Shown here piece after piece: positions 1-7,969 of a DNA stretch of 19,106 bases. Every line of letters begins with the position of its first letter. Within the stretch, counting starts at the first letter, position 1. The stretch is taken from contig CAZAWA010000034.1 in NCBI GenBank assembly GCA_964488675.1, positions 1-19,106 of the forward strand, given 5' to 3'. The stretch comes from QZKY01 sp964488675. GTDB taxonomy: Bacteria > Pseudomonadota > Gammaproteobacteria > Burkholderiales > Burkholderiaceae_D. Under the pieces are notes generated by a model that saw nothing but the letters and a program-made list of their open reading frames with translations, was not told where the DNA came from and did no database searches. Position numbers and translations under genes: made by a program.

Positions 1-622
1 GGCGCCGGGCGGAATGCCAGTCGTGGCGCTGCGTGTTGGCGCCCTTGCCCGCAATGGGCGCGATCGCAATCGAGTGGCGTGAATAGGGATAGCCGCCCAT
101 GAAGCCACGCGTATTGGCCGAGACAAAATGCGACTGCTGCGCATACACGCTGGCGCCGTCGCTGTTGCGGATGCGCTTGTCGACCGCAAACGCCGCCGCT
201 TCGCACCGCTGCGCGATCCCGATCGCTTCGGCCACCGTCGGCTGCCAGGGGTAGCAGAGTTTCAAATCCTGCGGGTGCATCTCCAGCATGTCTTCGTCCG
301 GCAGACCCGCTGCGTCGTCATCGGCCGTAAACCGGGCGATGTGATACGCGGCTTCGACGGCGGATCGCAGGGATTGCGGCGAAAAATCGGAAGTGCTGGC
401 ATTACCCCGCTTCTGCCCGACATACACCGTGACGCCCATTCCCTTGTCGCTGTTCTGCTCGATGGTCTCAACCTGCCCCTTGCGCACGCTGACCGACAGG
501 CCGTTGCCCTCGGTAATGTCCACGGCAGCATCAGTCGCGCCAACGGCGCGTGCATGCTGCAGCACCTCCTGGGCGAATTGTTTCAGTTGTTCCTGGGTAT
601 GGGTAAAGACGGAATTGCTCAT
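1..622 (-). CDS. pmbA: PmbA/TldE metalloprotease subunit, N-terminal part (runs off left edge)
   Basis: The minus strand is open from an ATG at 622 to the window edge, giving the first 207 residues of a protein usually about 450 long. It begins MSNSVFTHTQEQLKQFAQ and contains GNGLSVSVRKGQVETIEQN and a DKGMGVTVYVGQKRGNAS stretch, which match the start of the PmbA/TldE family. TldD and TldE form a cytoplasmic zinc-dependent peptidase; in E. coli it matures microcin B17 and degrades the antitoxin CcdA. TldE is the partner without the zinc site, but that part of the protein lies outside the window. The gene is divergent from darP, the same arrangement as yjgA-pmbA in E. coli, which supports both names. 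Identity comes from recognised sequence, not from a search. Confidence 0.93.
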   Translation of the reverse strand, partial: MSNSVFTHTQEQLKQFAQEVLQHARAVGATDAAVDITEGNGLSVSVRKGQVETIEQNSDKGMGVTVYVGQKRGNASTSDFSPQSLRSAVEAAYHIARFTADDDAAGLPDEDMLEMHPQDLKLCYPWQPTVAEAIGIAQRCEAAAFAVDKRIRNSDGASVYAQQSHFVSANTRGFMGGYPYSRHSIAIAPIAGKGANTQRHDWHSARR

Positions 623-654
623 CGGCCGGTTTCTTCTGTAAGGGGCAAAACGGG

Positions 655-661
655 TATGATA
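655..661. promoter_or_regulatory. Overlapping -10 boxes between pmbA and darP
   Basis: TATGAT (655-660) reads as a good -10 box for darP, and on the minus strand the same bases give TATCAT (661-656) for pmbA. Each matches TATAAT at five of six positions. Neither has a convincing -35 box at 16-18 bases. If TATGAT is a true -10 box, darP transcription starts near 667, which would exclude the ATG at 656 as its start codon. Confidence 0.4.
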
Positions 662-694
662 GCAGTCGATTCCACTTTCCTATGTCTATCTACG

Positions 695-1285
695 ATGGTT
701 AATGCCAACCGGGGAGCCACCGGCTTCCAATCCAACGAATTCGAGCAGGAGTACGACGGCCCGTCAAAGTCGCAGCTCAAGCGCGAAATGATCGCGCTGC
801 AAAAGATGGGTGAGCAACTGGTCGCCGAGCCCAGAGACCGCGTCATGCGTGTGCCGATGCCGGACGATGTTCGTGATGCCATTCTGGAATGCCAGCGCAT
901 CAAGGGACACGAAGGCCGTCGCCGCCAGATGCAGTTCATCGGCAAGAAAATGCGTGCACTCAACGAGGAACAGATCGCATCCATCCAGAAGGTGATGGAT
1001 GGATGGAAAGGGCTTTCAAAGGCCGAAACCGCCGCGCTGCACGCGCTGGAACGCCAGCGCGACCGTCTTCTGGCAGACGACAAGGCGCTAACCGATCTGG
1101 TGGCGCAGCATCCTGGCGTTGATGCGCAGCATTTGCGCGCACTGATTCGTAATGCGCGCAAGGAACAGGCCGAGAGCAGACCGCCTAAAGCCTATCGCGA
1201 AATTTTCAGGATACTCAAGCAATTGTCGGCGCCGCATGGCGCAACGGGGGAAAAAGATGAGCAAGAAGACGAGAACCAATCCTGA
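695..1285 (+). CDS. darP: Ribosome-associated protein DarP (YjgA, DUF615)
   Basis: This 196-residue protein is of the DarP/YjgA family (E. coli form about 183 residues), which assists late maturation of the 50S ribosomal subunit. The family's opening EYDGPSKSQLKREM is at residues 19-32, followed by LVAEPRDRVMRVPMPDDV (43-60), the conserved RRRQMQFIGKKMR (75-87) and the C-terminal KAYREIFRILKQL (165-177). The protein is highly charged and predicted helical, with no signal peptide. I chose the ATG at 695 because the probable -10 box TATGAT covers the other in-frame ATG at 656. The 656 start would have an AGGGG about 11 bases upstream and add 13 residues, so the start is not certain. The open frame continues far upstream, but only as the antisense of pmbA. 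The 3' end overlaps mogA by 29 bases, which suggests co-transcription. Confidence 0.9.
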   Translation: MVNANRGATGFQSNEFEQEYDGPSKSQLKREMIALQKMGEQLVAEPRDRVMRVPMPDDVRDAILECQRIKGHEGRRRQMQFIGKKMRALNEEQIASIQKVMDGWKGLSKAETAALHALERQRDRLLADDKALTDLVAQHPGVDAQHLRALIRNARKEQAESRPPKAYREIFRILKQLSAPHGATGEKDEQEDENQS

Positions 1286-1880
1286 TGAAGCGCTGATCGG
1301 ACTGGTGTCCATTTCCGATCGCGCCTCCGACGGCACCTACGAGGACAAGGGCATCCCTGCACTGCGCAACTGGTTCACCAGGGCGCTGACCAGTGCGTGG
1401 AAAATTGAAACGCGCCTGATCCCCGACGACCGCGCCCGCATCGAACGCACGCTGATCGAACTGGTGGATGAAATCGGGTGCGACCTGGTCGTCACTACCG
1501 GCGGCACCGGCCCGACGCGCCGCGATGTGACGCCGGACGCGACGCTGGCCGTCGGCACCAAGGAAATGCCGGGTTTCGGCGAGCAGATGCGGCAGATCAG
1601 TCTGCAATTTGTGCCAACCGCCATCCTGTCGCGCCAGATCGCCGTGATCCGCGAGACACCGGATCATGCCGCGCTGATCGTCAATCTGCCCGGACAGCCG
1701 AATGCCATCCGTGAAACGCTGGAAGGCGTGAAGGATGCGGACGGCAAGCAACTTGTGGCCGGCATCTTTGCTGCGATACCATACTGCCTTGACCTCATTG
1801 GCGGGCCGTATATCGAAACCAATGACTCCGTTTGCAAGGCGTTTCGACCAAAGGCTGCCATCCGCCAGAAAGCCGAATAA
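1257..1880 (+). CDS. mogA: Molybdopterin adenylyltransferase MogA
   Basis: This 207-residue cytoplasmic enzyme adenylylates molybdopterin before molybdenum insertion in molybdenum-cofactor biosynthesis. It has the MoaB/Mog signature TTGGTGPTRRDVTPDATLAV at residues 80-99, then EMPGFGEQMRQISL (103-116), the NLPGQP motif (143-148), and a C-terminal PYCLDLIGGPYIET (175-188) with the FRPKAAIR tail typical of MogA rather than MoaB. The length is close to E. coli Mog (195). The start is the ATG at 1257 with a GGGGG about six bases upstream; it lies inside the last 29 bases of darP in another frame. Translational coupling with darP is likely but inferred. The gap to the esterase gene downstream is 47 bases. 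Confidence 0.94.
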   Translation: MSKKTRTNPDEALIGLVSISDRASDGTYEDKGIPALRNWFTRALTSAWKIETRLIPDDRARIERTLIELVDEIGCDLVVTTGGTGPTRRDVTPDATLAVGTKEMPGFGEQMRQISLQFVPTAILSRQIAVIRETPDHAALIVNLPGQPNAIRETLEGVKDADGKQLVAGIFAAIPYCLDLIGGPYIETNDSVCKAFRPKAAIRQKAE

Positions 1881-1927
1881 ACCGGCAACACAAGCGCATC
1901 CCCTCCACAATCCAAGAGAAAAACACT

Positions 1928-2605
1928 ATGAGCAAACCCTTTCTGGAGTACGAAGAAGTCGAAACCGGACAGAACCCGACCGTTTCCATCATCTGGATGC
2001 ACGGCCTCGGCGACCATGGCTCCAGCTTCGTGCCGCTGGTTCCTGAATTCGATCTTTCAGGCTGCCCGCCCATCCGCTTCCTCTTCCCGCATGCGCCTGA
2101 GCGCCCGGTTACCGCCAACGGCGGCTATGAAATGAGCGCCTGGTTCGACATCTACGGCGGCTTCTCAGCCGACGATCAGGAAGACAGCGAGGGAATACAG
2201 GATTCAAAAACGAACATCGAAGAGTTGATCGCGCAGGAAAAATCGCGCGGTATCGCCGCCGACAAAATTATCCTTGCCGGCTTTTCACAAGGTTGCGCGA
2301 TGGCGCTGGAAACCGCGCTGTGCTACCCGGAGAAACTGGCTGGCGTGATTGGCCTTTCCGGCTACATTCCGATGCTCGGCACCTTCGAGGAGCGTTACAA
2401 CGCCAACAACAAGGAAGTTCCGGTGTTCTACGCACACGGCTCACAAGACGATGTCGTGCCGATCAGCCGCGCAGAGGATGCGCTTGAGGTGTTAAACGCG
2501 CTCGGTCAGAATGTCGAGTGGCACGAATACCAGATGCCGCACACGCTGTGCTTGCCGGAGATTCAGGATATCTCGGACTGGTTGCGCAAGTTGCTGGTCA
2601 AATAA
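1928..2605 (+). CDS. Carboxylesterase, phospholipase/carboxylesterase family (alpha/beta hydrolase)
   Basis: This 225-residue cytoplasmic hydrolase belongs to the small carboxylesterase / acyl-protein thioesterase-like family (about 220 residues). WMHGLGDHG at residues 23-31 forms the oxyanion-hole region. The nucleophile is Ser120 in the GFSQG elbow, the acid is Asp174 in the HGSQDDVVP segment, and the base is His205 in MPHTLC, so the catalytic triad is complete. There is no signal peptide. The start at 1928 begins the family-typical N-terminus; the weak ribosome site is a GAGA about 10 bases upstream. The natural substrate cannot be told from sequence; homologues hydrolyse short-chain esters. 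It follows mogA by 47 bases and may share its transcript, with no functional link evident. Confidence 0.92.
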   Translation: MSKPFLEYEEVETGQNPTVSIIWMHGLGDHGSSFVPLVPEFDLSGCPPIRFLFPHAPERPVTANGGYEMSAWFDIYGGFSADDQEDSEGIQDSKTNIEELIAQEKSRGIAADKIILAGFSQGCAMALETALCYPEKLAGVIGLSGYIPMLGTFEERYNANNKEVPVFYAHGSQDDVVPISRAEDALEVLNALGQNVEWHEYQMPHTLCLPEIQDISDWLRKLLVK

Positions 2606-2626
2606 ATTCGGCGATCTTTGCCGAAT
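2606..2626 (+). terminator. Stem-loop directly after the carboxylesterase stop codon
   Basis: ATTCGGC (2606-2612) and GCCGAAT (2620-2626) form a perfect 7-base-pair stem with a 7-base loop, beginning at the base after TAA. No T-run follows (GCAAAC), so it is a weak or Rho-assisted terminator at best, or a 3'-end stabiliser. Confidence 0.4.
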
Positions 2627-2751
2627 GCAAACATCAGGTTTCCGCATGACAACAGGGTGTCGACACGGTTGATAAATCTCAAGGAAGGGCAGCGAAGAAT
2701 GCGCCACAATTGCCTAGTTTTGAAATCCTCTCACTACTAGGAAAACGGCAC

Positions 2752-2961
2752 ATGAAAGTTACGGAGAAGACTATTGAAGATCTGATCACTGTCGCTTTGG
2801 CAAGCAACGCAGATGCCAGGCAAACGCATTTCTTCAGGGAATCCCTTCGGAATCTGGTGCGCCTCGCCAAAGCTGAACAGATGCAGGAATTGCGGATGGA
2901 TGTCGCCAGAGCAACGCAACGCGTCGGCAGCGCCTCCTCTGTGCACATATCGCAGCAGTAG
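2752..2961 (+). CDS. Small hypothetical protein, 69 residues
   Basis: I do not recognise a named family. The frame starts at an ATG at 2752 with AGGA nine bases upstream, which I prefer to the in-frame TTG at 2710 that lacks a clear ribosome site. The product is charged and predicted largely helical (residues 4-57: KTIEDLITVALASNADARQT, FFRESLRNLVRLAKAEQMQE), without cysteine, membrane segment or signal peptide, so probably a small cytoplasmic protein. It ends 24 bases before a strong bidirectional terminator, which fits a real gene. It lies 146 bases after the carboxylesterase. Codon use resembles its neighbours. Confidence rests on start, ribosome site and terminator, not on homology. Confidence 0.65.
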   Translation: MKVTEKTIEDLITVALASNADARQTHFFRESLRNLVRLAKAEQMQELRMDVARATQRVGSASSVHISQQ

Positions 2962-2985
2962 CGACGCTCAGTTTCAATAAACAAC

Positions 2986-3021
2986 AAAACCGGCGCATGG
3001 CTTGCACCATGCGCCGGTTTT
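2986..3021. terminator. Bidirectional intrinsic terminator
   Basis: A perfect 15-base inverted repeat (AAAACCGGCGCATGG, 2986-3000; CCATGCGCCGGTTTT, 3007-3021) with a 6-base loop ends in T-runs on both strands. It lies between the convergent ends of the 69-residue ORF (2961, plus) and the isomerase gene (3034, minus) and should serve both. Confidence 0.92.
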
Positions 3022-3033
3022 GCTTTGCCGGGA

Positions 3034-3810
3034 TTACTTGACCTTGGCTTTCTTGAACAGACCTTCGTTGTATTCCCTCAGCTTGCGATCCATGACCGAC
3101 TTGGCAACTTGCGGTTTGATTTCATCTAAGGCTGGAAACTTGTGTGCACGGGTGTCCACGAGCTTGATCACATGAAAACCGAATTCGGTTCTGACCGGCG
3201 TTTCGGTATATTTTCCTTTCGACAGCTTCAGCACCGCGTCATGAAACGGCTTCACGAAATTCGTGGGGTTCATCCAGCCCAGGTCGCCACCGGAATTCGA
3301 TCCGGCCTTCTGGGCCTCCTGTTTGGCCAGATCATCGAAATTCGCGCCACCCTTGAGTTTGGCGAGCATGTCGTTGGCTTCCGCTTCCGTCGCCACCAGG
3401 ATGTGGCGCAGATTGTAATCGGTATCACCAGCGAGCAGCTTAAGCCGATCGTATTCCGCCTGGATTTCAGCATCGGTCACGGGATGCGACTTGATAAAAT
3501 CAGCGCGCAAGGCACCGATAATGATCATTTTTCTCGCGCCTTCAATTTGCTGCTTGACCTCGGCATTGTTGGTCAACCCCTTCCTGCCAGCCTCCTGCAG
3601 CAGGATTTCGGTGCCAATCAAATCACTCTTGATCATCGCGCGCAATTGCGGCGTATCTTTCTGGCCTTGCGCGACCAACTGCTTGACAATCGCATCCTGG
3701 CTTGATTGAGGGATAGTTTTTCCGTTAACGGTGGCAAGGGTTTGCGCATAGACGGGCAAGGCCGCAAAAGCGAGGGCTGCCGTCAACAGGCGTGCGGATC
3801 GTAGATTCAT
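3034..3810 (-). CDS. Periplasmic parvulin-type peptidyl-prolyl cis-trans isomerase
   Basis: This 258-residue exported foldase has a signal peptide MNLRSARLLTAALAFAALPV with probable cleavage after Ala22 (VYA-Q). A SurA/PrsA-like N-terminal helical region spans about residues 23-125. One parvulin (PpiC) domain follows at about 133-222, with the family landmarks LRHILV (134-139), GGDLGWM (174-180) and EFGFHVIKL (209-217). It probably catalyses proline isomerisation and assists folding of exported or outer-membrane proteins; clients are unknown. Length and layout match the many 250-290 residue betaproteobacterial parvulins rather than two-domain SurA. The ATG at 3810 has AGAGGAAG about nine bases upstream. 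It is transcribed alone, divergent from the peptide-uptake cluster, and ends at a bidirectional terminator. It could be called PrsA-like or PpiC-like; I give no symbol. Confidence 0.92.
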   Translation of the reverse strand: MNLRSARLLTAALAFAALPVYAQTLATVNGKTIPQSSQDAIVKQLVAQGQKDTPQLRAMIKSDLIGTEILLQEAGRKGLTNNAEVKQQIEGARKMIIIGALRADFIKSHPVTDAEIQAEYDRLKLLAGDTDYNLRHILVATEAEANDMLAKLKGGANFDDLAKQEAQKAGSNSGGDLGWMNPTNFVKPFHDAVLKLSKGKYTETPVRTEFGFHVIKLVDTRAHKFPALDEIKPQVAKSVMDRKLREYNEGLFKKAKVK

Positions 3811-3836
3811 GGTGTGCTTCCTCTATTGGTGACAAA

Positions 3837-3842
3837 ACTATA
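3837..3842 (-). promoter_or_regulatory. Possible -10 box for the isomerase gene
   Basis: TATAGT on the minus strand (five of six to consensus) lies 26 bases upstream of the ATG, in an AT-rich stretch. No good -35 box is present at 16-18 bases. Confidence 0.35.
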
Positions 3843-3900
3843 AACGCATACGGTGGAAAATTTGCACTCCGAAGATTACACAACAATCCCGGAAAACAAT

Positions 3901-3915
3901 GTAACCGATTGTTAC
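3901..3915. promoter_or_regulatory. Palindrome GTAAC-N5-GTTAC between the divergent isomerase and peptide-uptake genes
   Basis: A 5-base inverted repeat with 5-base spacing lies about midway in the 266-base divergent intergenic region (3811-4076). Size and spacing fit a dimeric regulator's operator, but I cannot name the protein. Also in this region is an imperfect inverted repeat TTACGCC / GGCGGTAA (about 3974-3999) and three GTCAG copies near 4017-4041. No convincing sigma-70 promoter for the plus-strand cluster was found. Confidence 0.3.
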
Positions 3916-4076
3916 CCACAATATTTCCGGAGAGAATTTCCTTCGCAGAGCAACTCGCTGCAAAACGGTGATTTTACGCCAGAACACGAACGGCGGTAAG
4001 CGATGTATCGTGCAGGGTCAGTTGTCAGCGTAAAATGTCAGGCAATATTCTCTTCATGCACTGGACTAAACCCGGA

Positions 4077-5858
4077 ATGAAATCATCGTTCCTACGCTGC
4101 CTGCTTTCTCTCTGTATCGCGTGCGCCGTCTCGCTCCATGCCCATGCGGCCGACCCAGGCAAGGTGCTGCGCACGGTCATTCCGGCAGCGGAAACCGGTT
4201 TTGATCCGATCGCAACGCACGACCTGTATTCGTCCCAGGTTGTGCGCTCAATTCTGGAAACGCTGTACTCGTATGACTATCTCGCACGGCCGGCAAAGCT
4301 GGTGCCACAAACCGCCGAAACGATGCCCCAGATCACGGACAAAGGCAAGACCTGGACCATCCGGTTAAAGAAGGGCATTGTTTTTGCCGACGACCCGGCA
4401 CTTAATGGCAAGCCGCGAGAACTGGTGATGGCCGATTATGTGTATTCGCTGAAGCGGCTGCTTGATCCGAAACTGCGCTCCCCCTGGAGCTGGCTGCTCG
4501 AAGGAAAGATCGTCGGCCTGGACGCGCTGGCACGGGAAGCGAAGATTTCCGGCCATTTCGACTATGACGCAAAGATCGCCGGGCTGGAACTGCTCGACCG
4601 CTACACGCTCCGCATCCGGCTGACTGCGCCCGACCACAATCTCGGCCACATCCTTGCGCACACCCCGACCAGCGCCGTCGCGCGAGAAGTCGTCGAAAAA
4701 TACCGGGACGCCAATGGCCATGTCATGGCCAATCCGGTCGGCACCGGGCCGTACCGGCTGACCAGCTGGACGCGCGGCGCAAAAATCGTGATGACGGCCA
4801 GCCCGTCGTACCGCGGGTTCATCTGGGATTTTGCCCCCGGGCCCGATCCGGAAGATCGCAACATCGTCGCCGCGATGAAAGGCAAGGCCATGCCGCAGAT
4901 CGGCCGCGTCGAAATCAGCGTGGTGCCGGAAGATCAATCGCGCTGGCTGGCCTTCCAGAACGGCGAAATCGACTTGTTCAACCTCGACGGCCCGCTTGCG
5001 CCGCGCGCCATTGTGAACGGCAAGCTGCGGCCCGAGCTGGCCGCCAGGGGCATGCAGCTGTCGCGCCTGATCGAGCCGGAACTCAGCCACTACTACTTCA
5101 ACATGCAAAACCCGGTGCTGGGCGGACTGACGAAGGAAAAAATTGCGCTGCGGCGCGCGATCGCCATGGCGCACAATGTGCAGGAAGAGATCGACATCGT
5201 GTGGAGCGGTCAGGCCGTCAAGCTGGAATATCCGATTCCACCCGGCATCGTCGGGCACGACCCGAAGCACAAAAGCAGCGTGCGCTTCGATCCGAAGACT
5301 GCGAATGCGCTGCTCGACAAGTTCGGCTACAAGGTGGGTGACGATGGCTGGCGCATCCTGCCGGCCGGCATTCCCTTCACCATCAAGTTCTCGGTTCGTG
5401 CCGACTCGACCGGCCAGCAGCAGGCAGAAATGTGGAAAAAGACTTTCGATTCGCTTTCCATCCGCATGGAAAGCGACAAGCGCCCGTTCCCCGACTTGCT
5501 CAAGGCCGAAAAACAATGCCAGCTGATGATGCGCACCAGCCCGTGGATCGCGGATTATCCGGACGGGGACAACTTCATGCAGCTGTTCTATGGGAAAAAT
5601 GTCGGGCAGAGCAACAACGGCTGCATGAAGATGGCGGAATATGACCGGCTGTACGAACAATCACAGAAATTGCCAAACAGCCCGGAACGCGACCTGCTGT
5701 ACCATAAGATGGCGCGATTGATCGAAGTCTATGCGCCGACGATCATCGGCTATGCGCGCTACCGCAACATGCTGGCGCAAGCGCATGTCATCGGCTACAA
5801 GAAGCACCCCATCATGCACAGCGAATGGATATATATCGATATCGAAAATCGCAAGTGA
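4077..5858 (+). CDS. Peptide ABC transporter, periplasmic substrate-binding protein (SBP family 5)
   Basis: This 593-residue protein has a signal peptide MKSSFLRCLLSLCIACAVSL with probable cleavage after Ala24 (HAHA-ADP), and the family 5 (OppA/DppA-like) layout. ETLYSYDYLA at 61-70 and TDKGKTWTIRLKKGIVFADD at 87-106 match the family's conserved N-terminal segment, and NPVGTGPYRL (219-228) is its internal hallmark. The likely role is binding oligopeptides in the periplasm for the importer encoded downstream; exact ligands are unknown. I chose the ATG at 4077 because it yields a canonical signal peptide; the in-frame ATGs at 4035 and 4056 would put 14 or 7 extra residues before it, and none has a clear ribosome site. 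No lipobox follows the hydrophobic core, so it is probably soluble. The next gene begins 65 bases later. Confidence 0.92.
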   Translation: MKSSFLRCLLSLCIACAVSLHAHAADPGKVLRTVIPAAETGFDPIATHDLYSSQVVRSILETLYSYDYLARPAKLVPQTAETMPQITDKGKTWTIRLKKGIVFADDPALNGKPRELVMADYVYSLKRLLDPKLRSPWSWLLEGKIVGLDALAREAKISGHFDYDAKIAGLELLDRYTLRIRLTAPDHNLGHILAHTPTSAVAREVVEKYRDANGHVMANPVGTGPYRLTSWTRGAKIVMTASPSYRGFIWDFAPGPDPEDRNIVAAMKGKAMPQIGRVEISVVPEDQSRWLAFQNGEIDLFNLDGPLAPRAIVNGKLRPELAARGMQLSRLIEPELSHYYFNMQNPVLGGLTKEKIALRRAIAMAHNVQEEIDIVWSGQAVKLEYPIPPGIVGHDPKHKSSVRFDPKTANALLDKFGYKVGDDGWRILPAGIPFTIKFSVRADSTGQQQAEMWKKTFDSLSIRMESDKRPFPDLLKAEKQCQLMMRTSPWIADYPDGDNFMQLFYGKNVGQSNNGCMKMAEYDRLYEQSQKLPNSPERDLLYHKMARLIEVYAPTIIGYARYRNMLAQAHVIGYKKHPIMHSEWIYIDIENRK

Positions 5859-5923
5859 CGATGAAACCCCCTGATTTCAGGCAGAATTGCAGAGCGACCC
5901 TCAATCAATTGACCGCACACACC

Positions 5924-7936
5924 ATGAAAACCTTATTGCCCAGATTGCTGATTGCGATGGCCATGCTGTCCACAACCCTGACACATGCCGCACCACTCGA
6001 CGCCACCAGACCGACGATCCCGATACCAAAAGCCGATGAAATTCCGTCTCGTTGTGAGCAGGGGCTGGCCGAACTGCGGACAAAAGTCTCCGCACTGGAA
6101 CAGGAACTCCCTGCGGAAATGGTGCAGGATGACCGCAAGGTATTGCGTGACTGGAACGACCTGCACATCGCGCTCGAAGACCTGCAGGGACCGATCTCCC
6201 TGCTGAACAATGTTTCTCCCGACGCAGGCGTGCGCAAGAACGCAGAGCCGTGCCAGGTCAGCATCACCCAGTTCGCCACCGACCTGTTCCAGAACGAAAA
6301 CCTTTACCGCAAGATCAAGGCAGTCAGCCCGATCGACGACATCGAAAAAAAACTGAAGCAGGACATTCTCGACAGTTTTGACGATACCGGCGTGTCGCTG
6401 CCGCCTGAGAAGCAGGCGCGCATGAAAGCAATTCTGGCAAAACTGACGCAACTGAAGCAGGAATTTGCCCGCAACATCCGTGACAACAACCAGAAACTGT
6501 CCTTCGGCAAGGAAGAAATTCGGGGCTTGCCGGAAGATTTTCTGGCAAAAGTCAAACGCGACGAGAAAGGCAATGTCCTGCTCGGCTTTGAATACACGGA
6601 ATACACACCGTTCATGCAGTATGCCGACAGCAGTGAGGCGCGCAAGCGATATCAGCTGGCCTTCACCAATCGGGGTTCACCAAAAAATCTTCAACTGATG
6701 AAGGAGGCCATCGCTCTACGGCATGAAATGGCGGGGCTGTTCGGATTTCCCAGCTATGCGGACTTCGCGCTGCGCCGCCGCATGGCGGGCAAACCGGAGG
6801 CGGTCAACAAATTCCTGGCCGATGTGCAAAGGGCCGTGACCGAACTGGAAAAATCGGAGCTGGCGGAAATGCGCGCTTTCAAGGCCAAATCGTTGGGCAC
6901 GAAACCGGAAGAAACGAAAATGGAACGGTGGGATGTCGCTTACTGGCAGCAGAAAATGAAGCGCGCACTTTACGACATCGATCAGAACGCCCTGCGCAAA
7001 CATTTCCCGACCAAGGCGTCAGTGCAGTGGACGATGGCGATGTCCGGCATCCTGTACGGCGTCCAGTTCAAACCGGCGCAAGCGCCGGTCTGGCACAGCG
7101 ATGTGCAGTATTACGATGTGTATGACAACAAGTCATTGGCGCGCATCGGCGGCATCTACCTCGACCTGTATCCGCGTGAAGGCAAGTACGGCCACGCCGC
7201 TGCGTTCGGCGTGCGCGGGTCGAGCACGATGGCACAACGCACGCCGATCTCGGTACTGGTCGCCAACTTCAACCGCGAGGGTCTGGACAGCAACGAACTC
7301 GAAACGCTGCTGCACGAATTTGGCCACATTCTGCACGGCGTCCTGTCGAAAACCCGTTTTGTCGATCACTCCGGCACCAGCGTCGAGCGCGATTTCGTCG
7401 AAGCGCCGTCGCAAATGTTCGAGGAGTGGGCGCGCAGCAAGGAAACGCTGGCGATGCTGCCCCAGTATTGCACCACGCCCTGCCCGCCGGTAGACAACGA
7501 TCTGCTGCTGCGCCTCAAATCCGCGCACAATTTTGGGCGCGGCAGTCGCTATGCCCGCCAGCATCTGTATGCCAGTTTCGACATGGCGCTGCATCAGGGC
7601 GGCGCGACCGAGCCGCTTGCGATCTGGCAAAAACTGGAGGGCGCCACGCCGCTGGGGCATGTCAGGGGAACCGAATTCCCGGGGCAGTTCAGCCATCTGA
7701 TGGGCGGTTATGCGGCCGGTTACTACGGCTACATGTGGTCGGAGGTGATGGCGCTCGACATGCTGTCACGCTACGAAGGAAAACTGATGAACACCGATGT
7801 CGGACAGAAATACCGTCAGGCCATTCTGGAGCGCGGCGGCGAACTGCGCGGCAGTGAACTGGTGCGCGGCTTCCTTGGCAGAGATCCCGACAGCAAGGCG
7901 TTTTTTGACGAAATCGGCGGGAAACGGTTGAAGTAA
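5924..7936 (+). CDS. Exported M3-family zinc oligopeptidase (thimet oligopeptidase type)
   Basis: This 670-residue metallopeptidase has the M3 active site HEFGH at 464-468 (His464 and His468 bind zinc, Glu465 is catalytic), with the third ligand Glu493 in FVEAPSQ. The substrate-binding segment HLMGGYAAGYYGYMWSEV at 591-608 is intact. Unlike cytoplasmic OpdA and Dcp-type relatives, it begins with a signal peptide MKTLLPRLLIAMAMLSTTLT (cleavage probably near HA-AP, residue 22), so it should work in the periplasm and cut short peptides. Length fits the family (about 680). The ATG at 5924 was chosen for the signal peptide; an in-frame ATG at 5861 would add 21 residues, and neither has a clear ribosome site. 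It lies between a peptide-binding protein and permeases, which suggests it prepares peptides for uptake. A lipoprotein anchor is not seen. Confidence 0.92.
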   Translation: MKTLLPRLLIAMAMLSTTLTHAAPLDATRPTIPIPKADEIPSRCEQGLAELRTKVSALEQELPAEMVQDDRKVLRDWNDLHIALEDLQGPISLLNNVSPDAGVRKNAEPCQVSITQFATDLFQNENLYRKIKAVSPIDDIEKKLKQDILDSFDDTGVSLPPEKQARMKAILAKLTQLKQEFARNIRDNNQKLSFGKEEIRGLPEDFLAKVKRDEKGNVLLGFEYTEYTPFMQYADSSEARKRYQLAFTNRGSPKNLQLMKEAIALRHEMAGLFGFPSYADFALRRRMAGKPEAVNKFLADVQRAVTELEKSELAEMRAFKAKSLGTKPEETKMERWDVAYWQQKMKRALYDIDQNALRKHFPTKASVQWTMAMSGILYGVQFKPAQAPVWHSDVQYYDVYDNKSLARIGGIYLDLYPREGKYGHAAAFGVRGSSTMAQRTPISVLVANFNREGLDSNELETLLHEFGHILHGVLSKTRFVDHSGTSVERDFVEAPSQMFEEWARSKETLAMLPQYCTTPCPPVDNDLLLRLKSAHNFGRGSRYARQHLYASFDMALHQGGATEPLAIWQKLEGATPLGHVRGTEFPGQFSHLMGGYAAGYYGYMWSEVMALDMLSRYEGKLMNTDVGQKYRQAILERGGELRGSELVRGFLGRDPDSKAFFDEIGGKRLK

Positions 7937-7969
7937 GGGATCATCGTGCCTGCCTGCGTCGTTCGCAAA

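Noticed and set aside
128..694. Upstream part of the long plus-strand frame that contains darP
   Set aside because: It is the antisense of pmbA and carries no DarP-like sequence; the real gene starts near 695.
4017..4041. Three GTCAG copies before the binding-protein gene, and a 10-base match (GTCAGCGTAA) to the REP-like arm
   Set aside because: Spacing of the copies is irregular (7 and 13 bases), and a 10-base match is expected by chance in a window of this size.
4365..5660. 431-residue open frame on the minus strand
   Set aside because: It is fully antisense to the substrate-binding protein gene, which has clear family motifs and a signal peptide.
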